DNA from: Portulaca oleracea
Taxonomy: Eukaryota > Streptophyta > Magnoliopsida > Caryophyllales > Portulacaceae
Reading direction: 5' to 3'
Assembly (NCBI GenBank): GCA_029582165.1
Contig: CM055887.1
Coordinates: forward strand, 13,505,190-13,569,189
DNA: 64,000 nucleotides
In this document: positions 41,144 to 52,335 of the stretch, piece by piece
Layout: every line of letters begins with the position of its first letter
Numbering within the stretch: position 1 is the first letter of the stretch
The notes under the pieces: generated by a model
Seen by the model: only the letters and a program-made list of their open reading frames with translations
Database searches by the model: none
What the model was told of the DNA's origin: nothing
Made by a program: the position numbers and the translations under genes

Positions 41144-42934
41144 CTACTCAGTAATGATCTCAACCTTGACATTAGTAACGGTGACCGCAGCATTTCCTGA
41201 CTTGGGAACAATTAAGACCTCCAGTTCATCATCATCATTCGCCCCGAGAGCATCAATCACTGCATCCGCAGAAAACTGGAGTGTCCTCTTCATCTTGCCT
41301 GTGTTACCTTTACCTCCATGAGGCAACATTGTGAAGCTTCCCAGATACTGAGTTGCAGTGGCGTCCGTCCTGTCTTTCGGCTGGTGTCCGTGCTCGTCAT
41401 TCAGGTATACGTCGAACTTGATGAACTCGTCACTGTGATCCAACTCAACCTCAATGGTCACCACCTCCTCTGTCTCCTCCTTCTCCTTCTCAGTCCTTCC
41501 CTTCTTTGGTCTAGCCACCACTGTCCTTATCTCCTTGTCTAGTTTCTTCGGGAATGTCACCGGAGGAACTGGCGGCTTCACGGGTTTGTCTTTCCCATCG
41601 TCTGCTGGCTTGGGTGGCGGCGGGTAGTTTAGCCATTGCAGCTCAGAGTCTTTGTACTTGTACCCTAACTTCTCGTTATCCAAGCTGTCTTTAACGTAAA
41701 CCTTGATAGGGTTAGCATGTTCATCGTACAAAATGAACCATGAATTCAAGAAGTCCTCCTTGTCAATATCCTTCCTTGTATCTCCATTGAGGGTCTTCCA
41801 CACGGTCCACAGCCTATCCACGTTGGCATGGTGGCAGTAGAAGAGAGGATCTCGGCCTGCAGACCAGAAGGCACCCATGTCCTGGTTCCCCCTCACGCCA
41901 GGGTCCCCAACCCATCGATGGATATTGTTGTGGGGAGAACTCTCAAGAGCCCCGGCACCTTTAGGGGCCTCCCCGGCATGGTACTCCTTTCCAAAGAACA
42001 TTTCTGGGAGCTTATTGTTTACCATTTGAGTATACATTAGCCTTAAGTTGTTCACCTTGAGGTCTTCATTTGAGGTCGGAGGCCTTTCCACCCCTGCGTA
42101 CGTCAAATCTACCATAACATCCAAGTGAGCCGGATTCCTGTTCGGGTCGAATAGGGCAGAATCAGGATCCTTGAACAACTCTGGCATAAACATGCCATCT
42201 GGATGGTCCCAGTTCCAGTAGGGCAAAGCAAAGTCGGGTTTGTTGATAAGCTTGGCTAGGATCCTCTCAAAGAAGTAGAGGTACCACCTATGAAAAGGGG
42301 CGAAGATCCAGCTGTCATGGACGGCGAGCCGAACACCGGGGAAACCATCTTGGTAGTAAGATCCATCACAATAAGCACAATGGACCTGGGCTTGGTTGAA
42401 GAAGTTACGTGGGTCAGATGCAGGGAGAGACTTCATAAGCTTAATTGCCCTGTTATAGTCTTTGACATATTGAGGGTCCTTGAAGGCCTCATGTGCGGGT
42501 CGTCGGACCTTCATGGCTGGGTTTGGGAAGTTCTTAAAGTCAAACTCAGCCACCGTTTCAAGAGTAGCCCTAGGAGGACAGCAGTAGTCACCTACTGATC
42601 CATCATCGACACTTTCGGTCAGACCACATTTGTTGATGTCTGGTGCGACCGGTGCAGCCCAGGTCAGGCCTGGGTTCCCGGCTAGGGAGGCGGCTGCGCC
42701 ATAGAAACTACCGAGCCCAAGAAGCATGTTTCTTCTGTCAATAAGGGCAGGGGAGTCAGGCTTGGGTTGGGCTGTGTCATCCTGTTTGGCCGCTTTGCAT
42801 GGACCAAAAACACGGCTGCGAGGGACGTTTTTGGGCCTTGAGAGGGAGATTTGGTGGGGTGGTTTGGGGCAGAGTTGCTTCGGAAGAGAGGTGGATGGAG
42901 TCGTCGTGGAATTATGAGGAGAAAGAGATGCCAT
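41144..42934 (-). CDS. PPO: Polyphenol oxidase (catechol oxidase), plastid type
   Basis: Single-exon frame of 596 aa from ATG 42934. An in-frame ATG 26 codons upstream is unlikely because it overlaps the TATA box. The Ser/Pro/Lys-rich transit peptide (1 to about 65) precedes a twin-arginine thylakoid signal (DRRNMLLGLGSFYGAAASL, 66-84). The mature enzyme should start near APVAPDINKCG (about 94). Copper A ligands are His185, His206 and His215, with Cys189 placed for the Cys-His thioether. Copper B ligands are His335, His339 and His369, with gate residue Phe356. The DWL linker (DFLNSWFILYDE) and the KFDV domain (FIKFDVYLND, about 504-513) follow. It oxidises o-diphenols to quinones using O2 in the thylakoid lumen (browning, defence). 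The length and lack of introns are normal for eudicot PPO. Confidence 0.95.
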   Translation of the reverse strand: MASLSPHNSTTTPSTSLPKQLCPKPPHQISLSRPKNVPRSRVFGPCKAAKQDDTAQPKPDSPALIDRRNMLLGLGSFYGAAASLAGNPGLTWAAPVAPDINKCGLTESVDDGSVGDYCCPPRATLETVAEFDFKNFPNPAMKVRRPAHEAFKDPQYVKDYNRAIKLMKSLPASDPRNFFNQAQVHCAYCDGSYYQDGFPGVRLAVHDSWIFAPFHRWYLYFFERILAKLINKPDFALPYWNWDHPDGMFMPELFKDPDSALFDPNRNPAHLDVMVDLTYAGVERPPTSNEDLKVNNLRLMYTQMVNNKLPEMFFGKEYHAGEAPKGAGALESSPHNNIHRWVGDPGVRGNQDMGAFWSAGRDPLFYCHHANVDRLWTVWKTLNGDTRKDIDKEDFLNSWFILYDEHANPIKVYVKDSLDNEKLGYKYKDSELQWLNYPPPPKPADDGKDKPVKPPVPPVTFPKKLDKEIRTVVARPKKGRTEKEKEETEEVVTIEVELDHSDEFIKFDVYLNDEHGHQPKDRTDATATQYLGSFTMLPHGGKGNTGKMKRTLQFSADAVIDALGANDDDELEVLIVPKSGNAAVTVTNVKVEIITE

Positions 42935-42986
42935 ATTGCTAAGTGATGAGTAGTGGGAGTGATGAGTTTTGATGAAAACTCCATGG

Positions 42987-42994
42987 TATTTATA
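42987..42994 (-). promoter_or_regulatory. TATA box of polyphenol oxidase gene
   Basis: TATAAATA on the minus strand, about 53 bp upstream of the chosen start codon. It predicts a short leader and supports ATG 42934 over the upstream in-frame ATG at 43012. Confidence 0.6.
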
Positions 42995-43182
42995 ACCAGC
43001 TTTGGGGCTCAATCTTTTCTTTTTTTAATTGATTACCAGATGATTGCCAGATACCGGTGTGATTTACTCAATCGTTATTTCATTAGTTTATTTATTAAAT
43101 ATTAAACAATATGGAAATTGTCGTGGGCTGGCATTTAATTCAACATGTGTTCTTGGTTCTTACTTCTTAGGGCGCATATATA

Positions 43183-43605
43183 CATGATAATTAAGGATCC
43201 ACGATTCTCGTAGATTTTATATGTATATATATTCCACCACAAGGGCACATGATGTATATATACTACCTCGTTTTTTTAATTGTCACTTTAGTAACTGTGT
43301 CAGAAATTTTGACCGTTAATATCTTAATTTGTATAATGATTCACTAAATAAAATTGATATCGTTAAGTTCGTAACAAAAAAATCCTATTGAAAAAGTATA
43401 ATATTATTATTTTTTATGAAAATATTATCTGAAAAATTATTGATCAAAAATGAATCTCAAAAAGTGTGATGACAAAAAAAAAATACGAAGAGAGTTTATG
43501 TTTTGAATATGACATGATAATTAAGGATCCATGATTCCCGGAGATTATATATATATATATATATATATAAATATATATATTCCACCACAAGGGCACATGA
43601 TGTAT
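43183..43605. repeat. Pair of ~80-bp direct repeats
   Basis: Both copies run from CATGATAATTAAGGATCC through TATATA-rich centres to TCCACCACAAGGGCACATGA. The second copy has an expanded TA tract. They are about 330 bp apart. Confidence 0.8.
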
Positions 43606-44189
43606 AGTTTGAATTGGGTTCGATGTATAGTTTGAATTGGGTTCATGCTAATATGAGTTAACTCTCACTTTTAAATGATTAGTATGTGTTTATATGGCAT
43701 ATGATGCATGAATGTGATAACTATAGTTAAGTGGAAATATGGCGGTCGCAATGCTCCGGTGTGTCCATTCATATCGGTTCATATGTCTATTTATTTTTAT
43801 TTTATTATTTTATTTATTTTATTTTTGGTACAATATCTATATATTTGAGTCATTTTTAAATTTTTTTTCTCAAGCACAATAGGTGTTTTCAATTCACAAT
43901 AGCGTTGAAAAAAATTTAGGTTCGAGTAGATTGGGGTTGGTCAAATTTGGTCAATATTAAAACTCGGACGAGAAATTCACGTTTGGACTCGGTTTTTTTT
44001 GGTCAAACCGGGTTAGACAATTTGAACGGAACTAAATTCGATCAAAATTGGGTCCAGACAATAAAAAACGATGAATATTTTGTCTGAATATTTGAGTCAA
44101 TTCTGTCGAAATCGAGTTCGGACATAACCAAGTTTTTCTCGAGTTGGACAAATTCAAGTATTTGGATCGGAAAATTTTTTTAACGCTAA

Positions 44190-44700
44190 CTTACAACATC
44201 CATTTCAACATGAACATAGCGGTATATATTTCTGAACATCCATATTTAAAATTATGAATATCATTAATGAGTATTTTTATTAGACATTATATATGAACAT
44301 CCATCTTAAAAATTATGAACATTATAGTATATCTTTCTGAACATTCAAATTAGAAATTATGAACATCATTATTTAGTGAGTATTTTTTATTAATGCATTA
44401 TGAACATCTATCCTAAAATTATGAATATTATAGTGTATCTTTCTAAACATCCGTATTAAAAATTCTAAAAACCATAGTATAACTGTATAAACATGCTATA
44501 CAGTGAGTATCTTTCTTAGATATTAGGAAATACATTTTAAATATCATAATCATTGTAATATATCTATATGAACATTCATCTTCTATCTTTATAAAGTTTT
44601 TATAAGTTTTGTATTGTAGTTTTACGAATTTTATGAGTAATATTAAAATAAAGCTAAAAAACATTTCATGGTCTGCTTATGAACATAATTTATAATTTTT
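44190..44700. repeat. Degenerate AT-rich tandem-like repeats
   Basis: Words such as GAACATCCAT, AAATTATGAACAT and TAGTATATCTTTCT recur about every 60-130 nt with drift. This looks like an old, decayed tandem repeat. Confidence 0.5.
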
Positions 44701-44927
44701 TATGAGTATTTTATAATGGTTCCATTATAAAAAATAATCTAACAATACTCTAACTAAAAAAATTGAAAATTAAAAAAATAGGGTGCATGCATCGGAACTA
44801 TGTGCTCCCATCGTGACCATGGGCGGATCCCCATAGTCATTGAGGGTGGCCATGGCCACAAATAAAAAAATATTTTAGTGAAATTAAAGGCAAAAATTAG
44901 GAATTTAGTTTTTTCATGTGAGTGTAG

Positions 44928-45442
44928 TTAGAGGTGGACAAAAAATCCGTAATCCGTGATCCGATCAAAAAATTCGATTATCCGATCCGAACGAATGGAT
45001 AATTAGCGGATAATTTTTGAAGTTGGCGGATCAGTTAACCGATCCAAATTTTTCCCTGGATCACGGATCGGATATGGATCGGGGGTTGAAAAATCCGAAT
45101 AATCTATCGGTTATCCGGAAATCTGAAAATAATTAATTTTCAACTTTGAATCCTTCAAATGTAATTTTTTGGTGGTAAATTAGTAGTCATTAGGGTAGAA
45201 ATGTAACACAATACATAAAGTTTACCATTTTGAACCCGTTAAGGTAAGAAGGACAATGATTATTATTGTACGAGTGTTTTATAATCCATAGATATACGGT
45301 GATTGCTAATTTTATTATCCGACAATTCGGTTAACCGAAACTTTCGGATCGGATACGGATCATGATTTTAACTATCCGAATATACAGTTAACTGATCCGA
45401 ATTTATGTTCGGATCGATTAACCGATCCATGCCCAACCCTAA
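44928..45442. mobile_element. MITE with TTAGAGGTGGACA-type ends
   Basis: The left end TTAGAGGTGGACAAA and the right end (reversed) TTAGGGTTGGGCATGGATCGG are imperfect inverted repeats. The body is rich in ATCCGATCC/GGATCGGAT words on both arms with an AT-rich centre, as in common plant hAT-like MITEs. Confidence 0.6.
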
Positions 45443-45759
45443 CTGATCGTTGGTCTCCTAATTAAGGGCCCATGATGCGGTTTGATTAATGAAATATTAT
45501 TTACCACGTTGTTGCTTATTCTCATTTTCATTTTAATTTCTTTTGTTTTTTATTTTTTTTTTTGCAATAGCGACAAAAAGTATGTACAAAACTAAAACAT
45601 CGAGCCAGTATCAGTGCTTTTCCATTTGACAATGACTTATATACTGGATTGATGGTACTATGCCAAATTTCTAGGAAAGAATACAAATTAAAATAATTAA
45701 AAACACTACTACAATTCAGGAGTACTATAGTTAAAGGATACAATAACTAGTGATAGCAT

Positions 45760-46084
45760 GTAGTCTCTTGATCTTTAGACCTCTTCTTTTTTGGTGATTG
45801 GTACTCCTCGAAGGTGACCAACATAGGTCTATGCTTTCTGGAGCTTAAAATGTTATCATCATTAATCTTGGTTGCAATCAGTCAATGCTTACCCTAGTAG
45901 ACTCGCGTCTGTCCTGAATGCTTAGTGTTACCAAACCTACCATAATGTTATGAAGGTAATTTCCTACGTAGTTTTCTTTGTTGGGATGTAAACCGGGTTG
46001 GTGCGTTGAATTGTAGACTTTCTCTGGCTAATTCGAGTGCGTGGACCTTCTCTTCTTGCATGTCCCCTTGTTGGACATCGACGT
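45760..46084 (-). pseudogene. Possible coding relic of unknown gene
   Basis: On the minus strand a protein-like frame reads QQGDMQEEKVHALELARESL and QFNAPTRFTSQQRKLRRKLP. After stops it continues as RPMLVTFEEYQSPKKKRSKD. Stops and possible splice-like sites interrupt it. I do not recognise the family. It could be an exon pair of a dead gene or part of an unidentified transposon. Confidence 0.22.
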
Positions 46085-46254
46085 CAAGGTTGTTAGAATC
46101 GGGATCCTAACTCGGATTCATGGGGTAGTTAGGATCGAAATTAACCCACGTAGGATTGTGAATCGGAATGTAAATCGTAGAATCGCATCAAGGAGATTTT
46201 GGATCATAAAATTATAGAATCATAAATTAGGAGCGAGATTTTAATATCATAATG
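46085..46254. mobile_element. Short hAT-type MITE, same family as 17976-18432
   Basis: Starts CAAGGTTGTTAGAATCGGGA, matching the left end of the LINE-inserted element, and ends GAGATTTTAATATCATAATG. It is 170 bp against 457 bp. Flanking octamers (ATCGACGT, ACGGACCT) match at only five of eight positions. Confidence 0.65.
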
Positions 46255-46508
46255 ACGGACCTTTCTTGTTTTGAAAGACGGGTGTATATTTCTCATTCTA
46301 CTTGGATTTTCATGTAGCTCATGCTTGTAGGGTTACCATTTTCACAAATCTATTTCCGTTTAATTGACACTGTATCTGTGTTGGCTTAAGAATCCTCCCT
46401 TCCATGTAACTTATAGCTTAATCATATCCCTTCCTTGCTTAGTGAACTTGAATTTCTAAGACAAATCTAGCATAACCTTCATGTTAGATATAAATATTAG
46501 AGATTATA
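46255..46508. other. Intergenic sequence before gypsy LTR
   Basis: Nothing recognisable. The last 5 bp (TTATA) would be the target duplication of the element that follows, but its right partner is missing. Confidence 0.4.
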
Positions 46509-49500
46509 TGTAACGACCCGCCCTAAACCCGTGTTAATTAAGGCCTTAATATCGATAATTATTAAAAGTACGCTATTAAATTTTTTTTTTCCTTTTCTCC
46601 TTTTCCGTTATTACAGAAGTTATTATTATTATTCATTCTTTTTATGTGCGACAGGTCTCGAGCAAGGCGATGGTTAAACGGGTTGATTTCTATGTTATCT
46701 CGGATTTAAAGTTATAAATATTATTACGAGTTTATGAATATTTTTGCGATAAGTTATAAAATTTATTTTATCGTTCTCAATTTTACGTTCGTAACCGAAG
46801 AAGGTTATATTAATTTTAATTTCCGTTTCCGTTACGATTTATATTATCCAACCTTTCTAAGTACATTCTATCGCCCGAGTTATTTTATTAGGGTTATCCT
46901 ACCAATTTATTTTATGTGGTTTAATACTAGTTAATTTTACCCAATTTATTTTCAAGTAATTTTATTTAATCATTTGCTAAACTATTTTGTCAAGTCTCAT
47001 ATCAATTAATTATTTTACCTAGTTAATTTATATTACTAATTGTCTAAGTTAATTTCTAATCTAGAGAGTTGTTTATTTTAAGGGGTTTTATTTAGTTAAG
47101 AGGGGGAGGAGACTAAGTCTTTTAATTCATTTCATAAATCAAATTTTACACAACACCTCATCCCTCCTCCTCTCTCCACGGCAGGCAGCCAAGCCCCCCC
47201 CCCTGTCCCTCTGTTCCGGCGCCGGTAGGCTCACCGGCGACCACCAGGTGGTGGCCGAGCCACCCCCTCCATCTCTTCTCTTGTTTTCTCCTCCAAGTTC
47301 TTCTCCAAGTGGTATAATTCTCAAACCCTAATTCTTTTCTTTATGCTCAAATCTGAAATCTCACTTCTAATTTGTGTTTTCTGGATGTTTTTCCATCTCC
47401 TTTATGACTTCTAAGCATGAATTTAGGTTGTGGTTAAGTTGGATTAATTAGGGTTTGAGTTGGAGAAGGATGCATGTATAGTTTGATTGGATTTTGGATG
47501 AGTTCTTGCTAAGTTCTTGTTGAATGTTGAAATTCTTGCTTGCATGTGGTTTTTGGATGAGAGATATGATGATTAAGGGACTGATTTGGGTTGTTTATTA
47601 TATTAATTAAGTTATTATATACATGGATGATATGAATTTAGTGTGGAAATGGGTGAAAGAGTGTTAATTCAAGTGTCATTTGAATTACTTATGTTAGCTA
47701 TGGTTGCATGTGAATTTTTATAGAAGAAAATGGATATTTTCTGGGTTTATATTATAGAAAATCAAGAGTAATGTTCAATTTGGACTTTAGGTTTGGATTA
47801 GTATAGGTTTAATGGCCAAAAAGATGCATTTAAGGAGAAATCCAGAGTTGGTTTGCTGCTGGTTGTAATCTGAAAATTCCAGGAGACTTAAAATTTGAGT
47901 TTAGCTTTGTTTCATACTTTAAAAAATAGCCAAGGTTGTTAGCTAACCCTCGGCTTTTGAATTTCGGGATTCGGATATGTATAGCCCGGGATAGGACCAA
48001 AACCGTGAAGGTTTGTTTTTATATACGTTTTCTGGAGTCGGTAGCTAAATGCTACTTTTTCGTTCGTGTAGAGACTTTGTTGGCTTTAGTGATAAACATA
48101 AAAGTTTTAGGTCGTTCTTCAAGCTTTCCGGAAACATAAAGTTTGCGTCCATACGGTATCGGGTGAGTGAGGTATGAGGCTAAGAAGGAGGGTCGTCAGC
48201 AAAGGCGCTGCCCAGAATTTTAATAGTTAATTCTAACTTTAAGGTTGCAATTTGATTTCCTAGGAGGCTGTAATGAGATGTCGACCTTTGTGTCATTGAT
48301 TAAGATGGATTGAGTAGATCTTCTAAGTTGATTTAAGCTATTTTAATGTTTGGGATTACCTCCTAAAGGTTTATGGGAAATACTAGCAAACCATGGGGTA
48401 AAGTGACGAGGTTTTAAGTTCGTATAAGTGGTGTGGATGGCTAAGTGGTACCTTGACTTCCTAACAAGTTTATGGGCTTCCTCGATGTCTAAATAGTCTA
48501 AGGACCTTTCCTTCTATGTTTTCAAATCACCGGTCATCGGTTCGTAAACGTTCCGAAATTCATAATCATATCCTTATCTAATTTCCTCGCTTGACAACGT
48601 TTGTTTCATGTTTTCGATGACCGAACATCTTCTCTTCTTAAGCCTTCAAGGACTCCAATTCTATGCTCATCGAAGCTGGTTATTAAGGATGCTTTTTACA
48701 TCTTAAGCCTCTTTGACCCTATTCAAGTTTCACCATAGGTTTCGCTTTAATTTTCCAAGCTGCATGATTAATTCCAAATGTTCTGTTTCTGTCCGGGCTA
48801 TTTTCCGAGCCCTTCCCTTCATTTTTAGCCTTCGGGCCAGTTGACAAAGTTGTAGGGCGTGATTTTCCCTTTCCGAAAAGTACTTGCTTGCAAAAGTCCG
48901 AGTTTCCTAGCTCAAGTTATCATCAAATCATCGATTTATCCAAAAACTGGAATTTCTATTCTCATCCCTTTAAAGTTATCAAGTTTTAATTACTTTAATC
49001 CCAGCTTGTAAATTTCAAGGACTTTATTAAAGTTCTCAATTTTCTTATGCTCTTATTATAGTTTCCAAGTCGCCCAAACCGTCCCAAGCTCGAGGCACAT
49101 CGCTAGATCTTTCTTCTACCCAAGGTACGCGAGTTGTCCAACTTTTCGCTCCTTATTATCATCTAATGTTTCATTGTTATTTTAAGTTGTGCTTTGATGT
49201 TTATGTTACGGTTTTAAAAGGTCCCATTTTATGTTTTCTTTGTGCTAGTTACTTTTAGGTGCTAGCTCTCTTTTTATGTATGATACTCCTGATCAGAGTG
49301 TCCAGACCTGGCCAGTGTCGACTGTTCGACAGTCACCCATTCCAAACTCCGATCGGTTTGGGCATGCGCATGTGTGAGATGCTTTGCATCGATCGTAAGG
49401 GACCAAATGCTTACGTTTTAGTACCTATCTTACCTTTCTTGTACTTTACCTTTTTGTTGATGAATCCAGTTATGTTATTCTTGTTTACCCCTTTCCCCAT

Positions 49501-50016
49501 TTCAAAAATGAATTTAAATGCCGGCACTACAACCGTTTTCGAACGGTTTGACGTGTTGGAGGTTTGTGTACTGAGTGTTTCCCCACTCACTTTTCGTTGT
49601 TTTAATGTTTTGTTTTAGGCGGTCCGAGCTCGCAAGGTAAAGGCAAGGATAAGCAGAAGTAAGAGTTTTCTCGACCAAGGTAGTCAGGAATGTCGTTGTT
49701 GGCCGACTCCGGTGGTCTTTATGGGTTTGAAGGCCAGCTTGTTTATGGAGAGGGGTTGTTATACATATATATATATATATATCTTTGATGGTTGTGTAAA
49801 TTCTAATTCTCATGTTTTGGTGATTCCTAAGTTTGGAGTGTTTGTTGTATGTTAAATTGGTGATTTAAGTGTTCTGTAATGGTGTGTTTGGGTTTGTAGC
49901 CTTGTCCCGAGTGGGGACGGCGGTAATACCTCCACCCTAGGTGTTCCGCTGCGCAAATCACAAGTTTAGTGTATGATTAATGTTAATCTTGTGATTAAGG
50001 GTGTTGGGGTGTTACA
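46509..50016 (+). repeat. Very long 5' LTR (3.5 kb) of a chromovirus-like gypsy element
   Basis: Starts TGTAACGACCCGCCCTAAAC, a chromovirus-type (Tekay/Del-like) LTR start, and ends GGGGTGTTACA. Four bases later comes TGGTATCAGAGC (50021-50032). At 3508 bp it is near the upper size range for plant LTRs. It includes a C/G-rich patch (47150-47270), a short TA run at 49764 and no convincing gene. No 3' LTR copy is in the window. Confidence 0.75.
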
Positions 50017-50020
50017 GTTG

Positions 50021-50032
50021 TGGTATCAGAGC
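50021..50032 (+). other. Primer binding site (initiator tRNA-Met)
   Basis: TGGTATCAGAGC four bases after the LTR end fixes both the LTR boundary and the plus orientation of this element. Confidence 0.85.
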
Positions 50033-50662
50033 GGAGTTATAAGAAGATTTTGAGGAATTAGCGTCTCTTAGGGAGTATGACATGTATGTGTGAAGTTTAG
50101 GTGTAAATATGTGGTATGTGTGTGCTTTATGGATGGAAATTGGGAGCGTGTGAATTGGCTGGTTAGGTGTTGAGCATGAAGCTCGAAGTGTATACGTTTT
50201 CTTGCAGGTATGAAGTTATGTAAAATTTGGGATAGTCCAGTTTATAGGGGAAGTGCTGCCGAAATTTCCCCAGAAATTAGAAAGTTTAGTAGCAAGTTTA
50301 AGAAAGCTTAAATGCAAATGGGGAATAAACTAAAGGTTTGGTACAAGCGAAGTACGATAAGTGTTTTTGAGAATGTGAGGTATGTTGAAGTAGTCCTTAA
50401 AGGAGGAGTTAAGTGCCTTATCATGGTGTATAGTGAAGTTTTTCTTAAAGGTGTTTATATGATACAAATGATTAGTACGTTCTAAAGATAGTAAGTAAGG
50501 TCACAATAATCATGAGAAAGAACAGGAGTCTCCCTTTGAGCTAAGTGAGGTTTAAGTTGGTGGAGACTCGGACCTTGCCTTGTTTTCTTTTATTTACTTT
50601 AACAAGCTTATAATTTGTTAAGTTTATTAAAATTTCACTTTTATGTTATATGTATAATGTAG

Positions 50663-51433
50663 ATGGATACTGATGGTAATCCCCTACCCAATCCTTTCGC
50701 AATATTCATGGAACCTTCAACAAATATTCAAGCTCACCTCCAAGCGTTGCAAGATGCCTTTGATGCTCATTGTACTGCTAATTCAAAATCGGAATATCAT
50801 GATGACATATGCCGAGCTCGATGCTTGCTAGCTACTCTTCCTCACGAGAGTCCGTGGGACGACATTAGGGATAGATACCGTCAGTTACTTCTCCGAGGTG
50901 AACCCGGTCGTCACGCCTGGTGCCTCAACTATGTCGGGGCCTGGAACCAAATTGCTATGGAAGCAGTCATCACGCAAACCGCTTAATCTTTGAGTTTACA
51001 CGTCAGCAAGCTAGGGCCGTTCTTACATGAGATGCTCGCATTGCCCGCTCCCCCTAACGCAGGAATAACTCCACCTCATGTTTTCTCTCCACCGGCGGAC
51101 GAAGTACGACTCCACTTTACGCCTCTTATCACGGGACGTTCTATCGTGCCGATTTCGCCATCCCGCCGTGAGTCTACGCCCTCGGAGCAAGAGCCCGAGG
51201 AAGAAGAAGTCCCAAGTATGGACCTGGATGAGGAGGAGATGGGCCAAGGGCCTGATCATGATAGAGACTGCGACAGGGAGACACCTTCCCATGTGGTTCC
51301 AATAGCGAGGAACCTTGAGAGGGCAAATTCGGGGCCCAGAATCCGCCGAATAAAGCGCAAGAGTACTCGCCCTTTGAGGCTATGTCACGTAGAGGAGCCA
51401 AGGGAGCAGGAGGGGTCTAACTCCCGTGTTTGA
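50663..51433 (+). pseudogene. Extra ORF between primer site and gag, with one internal stop
   Basis: From ATG 50663 a 256-codon frame is interrupted once, by TAA at 50984-50986. The same frame continues at once to 51433. The N-terminal part (to TQTA) is helical-looking with Ala/Leu/Arg. The C-terminal part is Pro-rich, then strongly acidic (SEQEPEEEEVPSMDLDEEEM), then basic (RIRRIKRKSTRPLR). No zinc knuckle or known gag/protease motif is seen. A gag start lies 516 bp downstream. I do not recognise the protein. An additional ORF before gag is known in Ogre/Tat elements but is not a usual chromovirus feature. Confidence 0.5.
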
Positions 51434-51948
51434 AGAAATACTAACCGATTTTTGTGCAGGGATAGCTAGGAAGCTAACCTTATTTTAGCTAGTTGACAAA
51501 ATTAGTTGTGATTGGCCATATCTTTTGTCTTAAGGTCATCAAGTGTTCTTAGTCAAACTATGCTAATTTTTGGGACCCTCCCTATGTTATTGGGTGAAGG
51601 GAGGCAGTGTATGTATTTTGAATTGTTAATTTGCGTACTTGTTGGGACATACTTCGATAATGATTGTAACAGGGATACCCGTGAAGAAAGAAAAGGGATC
51701 CAAATTTTCTTTAATGTCTATCGATGGGTATGCTAGTATTATTGTTTAAGGTTTGAGGCCCTAAGTATTTGGGAAGTCTTGTGAAGCGATGTTATCTTTG
51801 TTTATATGAGCATGTGCATGTGCGAAAATGTATGTTGGGGTTTTTGTGGCAATAAAATCATTGGGACTGTATGCATGAGTAAAACAAAACCTGTTGCAAG
51901 AGGTTAATGGCTATGAATTGTGTTGATTATTGAATTATTCTTTATAAA

Positions 51949-52335
51949 ATGTGTAGCATGTCTCAAACATCGGGGAATTCACCACAAGACATGAAGCAAT
52001 GGAGCCAACTAGAGTTGCAGGGACCCCAGCTTACCCCAGGAATAATATCCCAACCGGAGTCATCTTTAGGATCAGTCCCTCCTAATCCATCACTATACCC
52101 CGACCATTTTGGGTTTTTGGTCCAGGAGTTGCTAAGACGGATACCTATCCCATCTATGGCCCAACCAAGTAACCCTAAGGAGGAAAACTACGCTGATAGG
52201 GTGGCAAAGCGTAACCCCACCACCTATGCGGGAGGGTATGACCCCGTAGTTTTGGAAGATTGGATTAGGGATCTGGAAAAGATCTTCGAAGTAGTAGAGG
52301 TGCCTGAAGAAAAGAAACTGACAATAGGGAGCTAA
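51949..52335 (+). pseudogene. Truncated gypsy gag N-terminus
   Basis: ATG 51949 gives 128 codons. Residues about 85-127 read YADRVAKRNPTTYAGGYDPV then LEDWIRDLEKIFEVVEVPEE, the conserved start of the chromovirus Retrotrans_gag domain. It is cut after KKLTIG by unrelated sequence, with a stop at 52333-52335. The rest of gag and all of pol are missing from the window. Confidence 0.75.

Larger units (their letters stand above)
43013..44927. other. Intergenic sequence upstream of the oxidase gene
   Basis: AT-rich and no gene seen. It holds a duplicated ~80-bp segment (43183-43257 and 43513-43605), a 22-bp tandem duplication near 43598-43642 (GATGTATAGTTTGAATTGGG), and degenerate GAACATCC/ATTATGAACAT repeats at 44190-44700. 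The stretch at 43915-44170 has repeated TTGGTCAAA/CGGAC words. Confidence 0.55.

Noticed and set aside
42934..43012. Upstream in-frame ATG for polyphenol oxidase adding 26 residues
   Set aside because: It would start at or upstream of the TATA box (42987-42994). The MASLS start gives a normal transit peptide.
47139..47324. Gly/Arg-rich frame in the long gypsy LTR
   Set aside because: Produced by a local GC-rich patch in an LTR, with no conserved motif.
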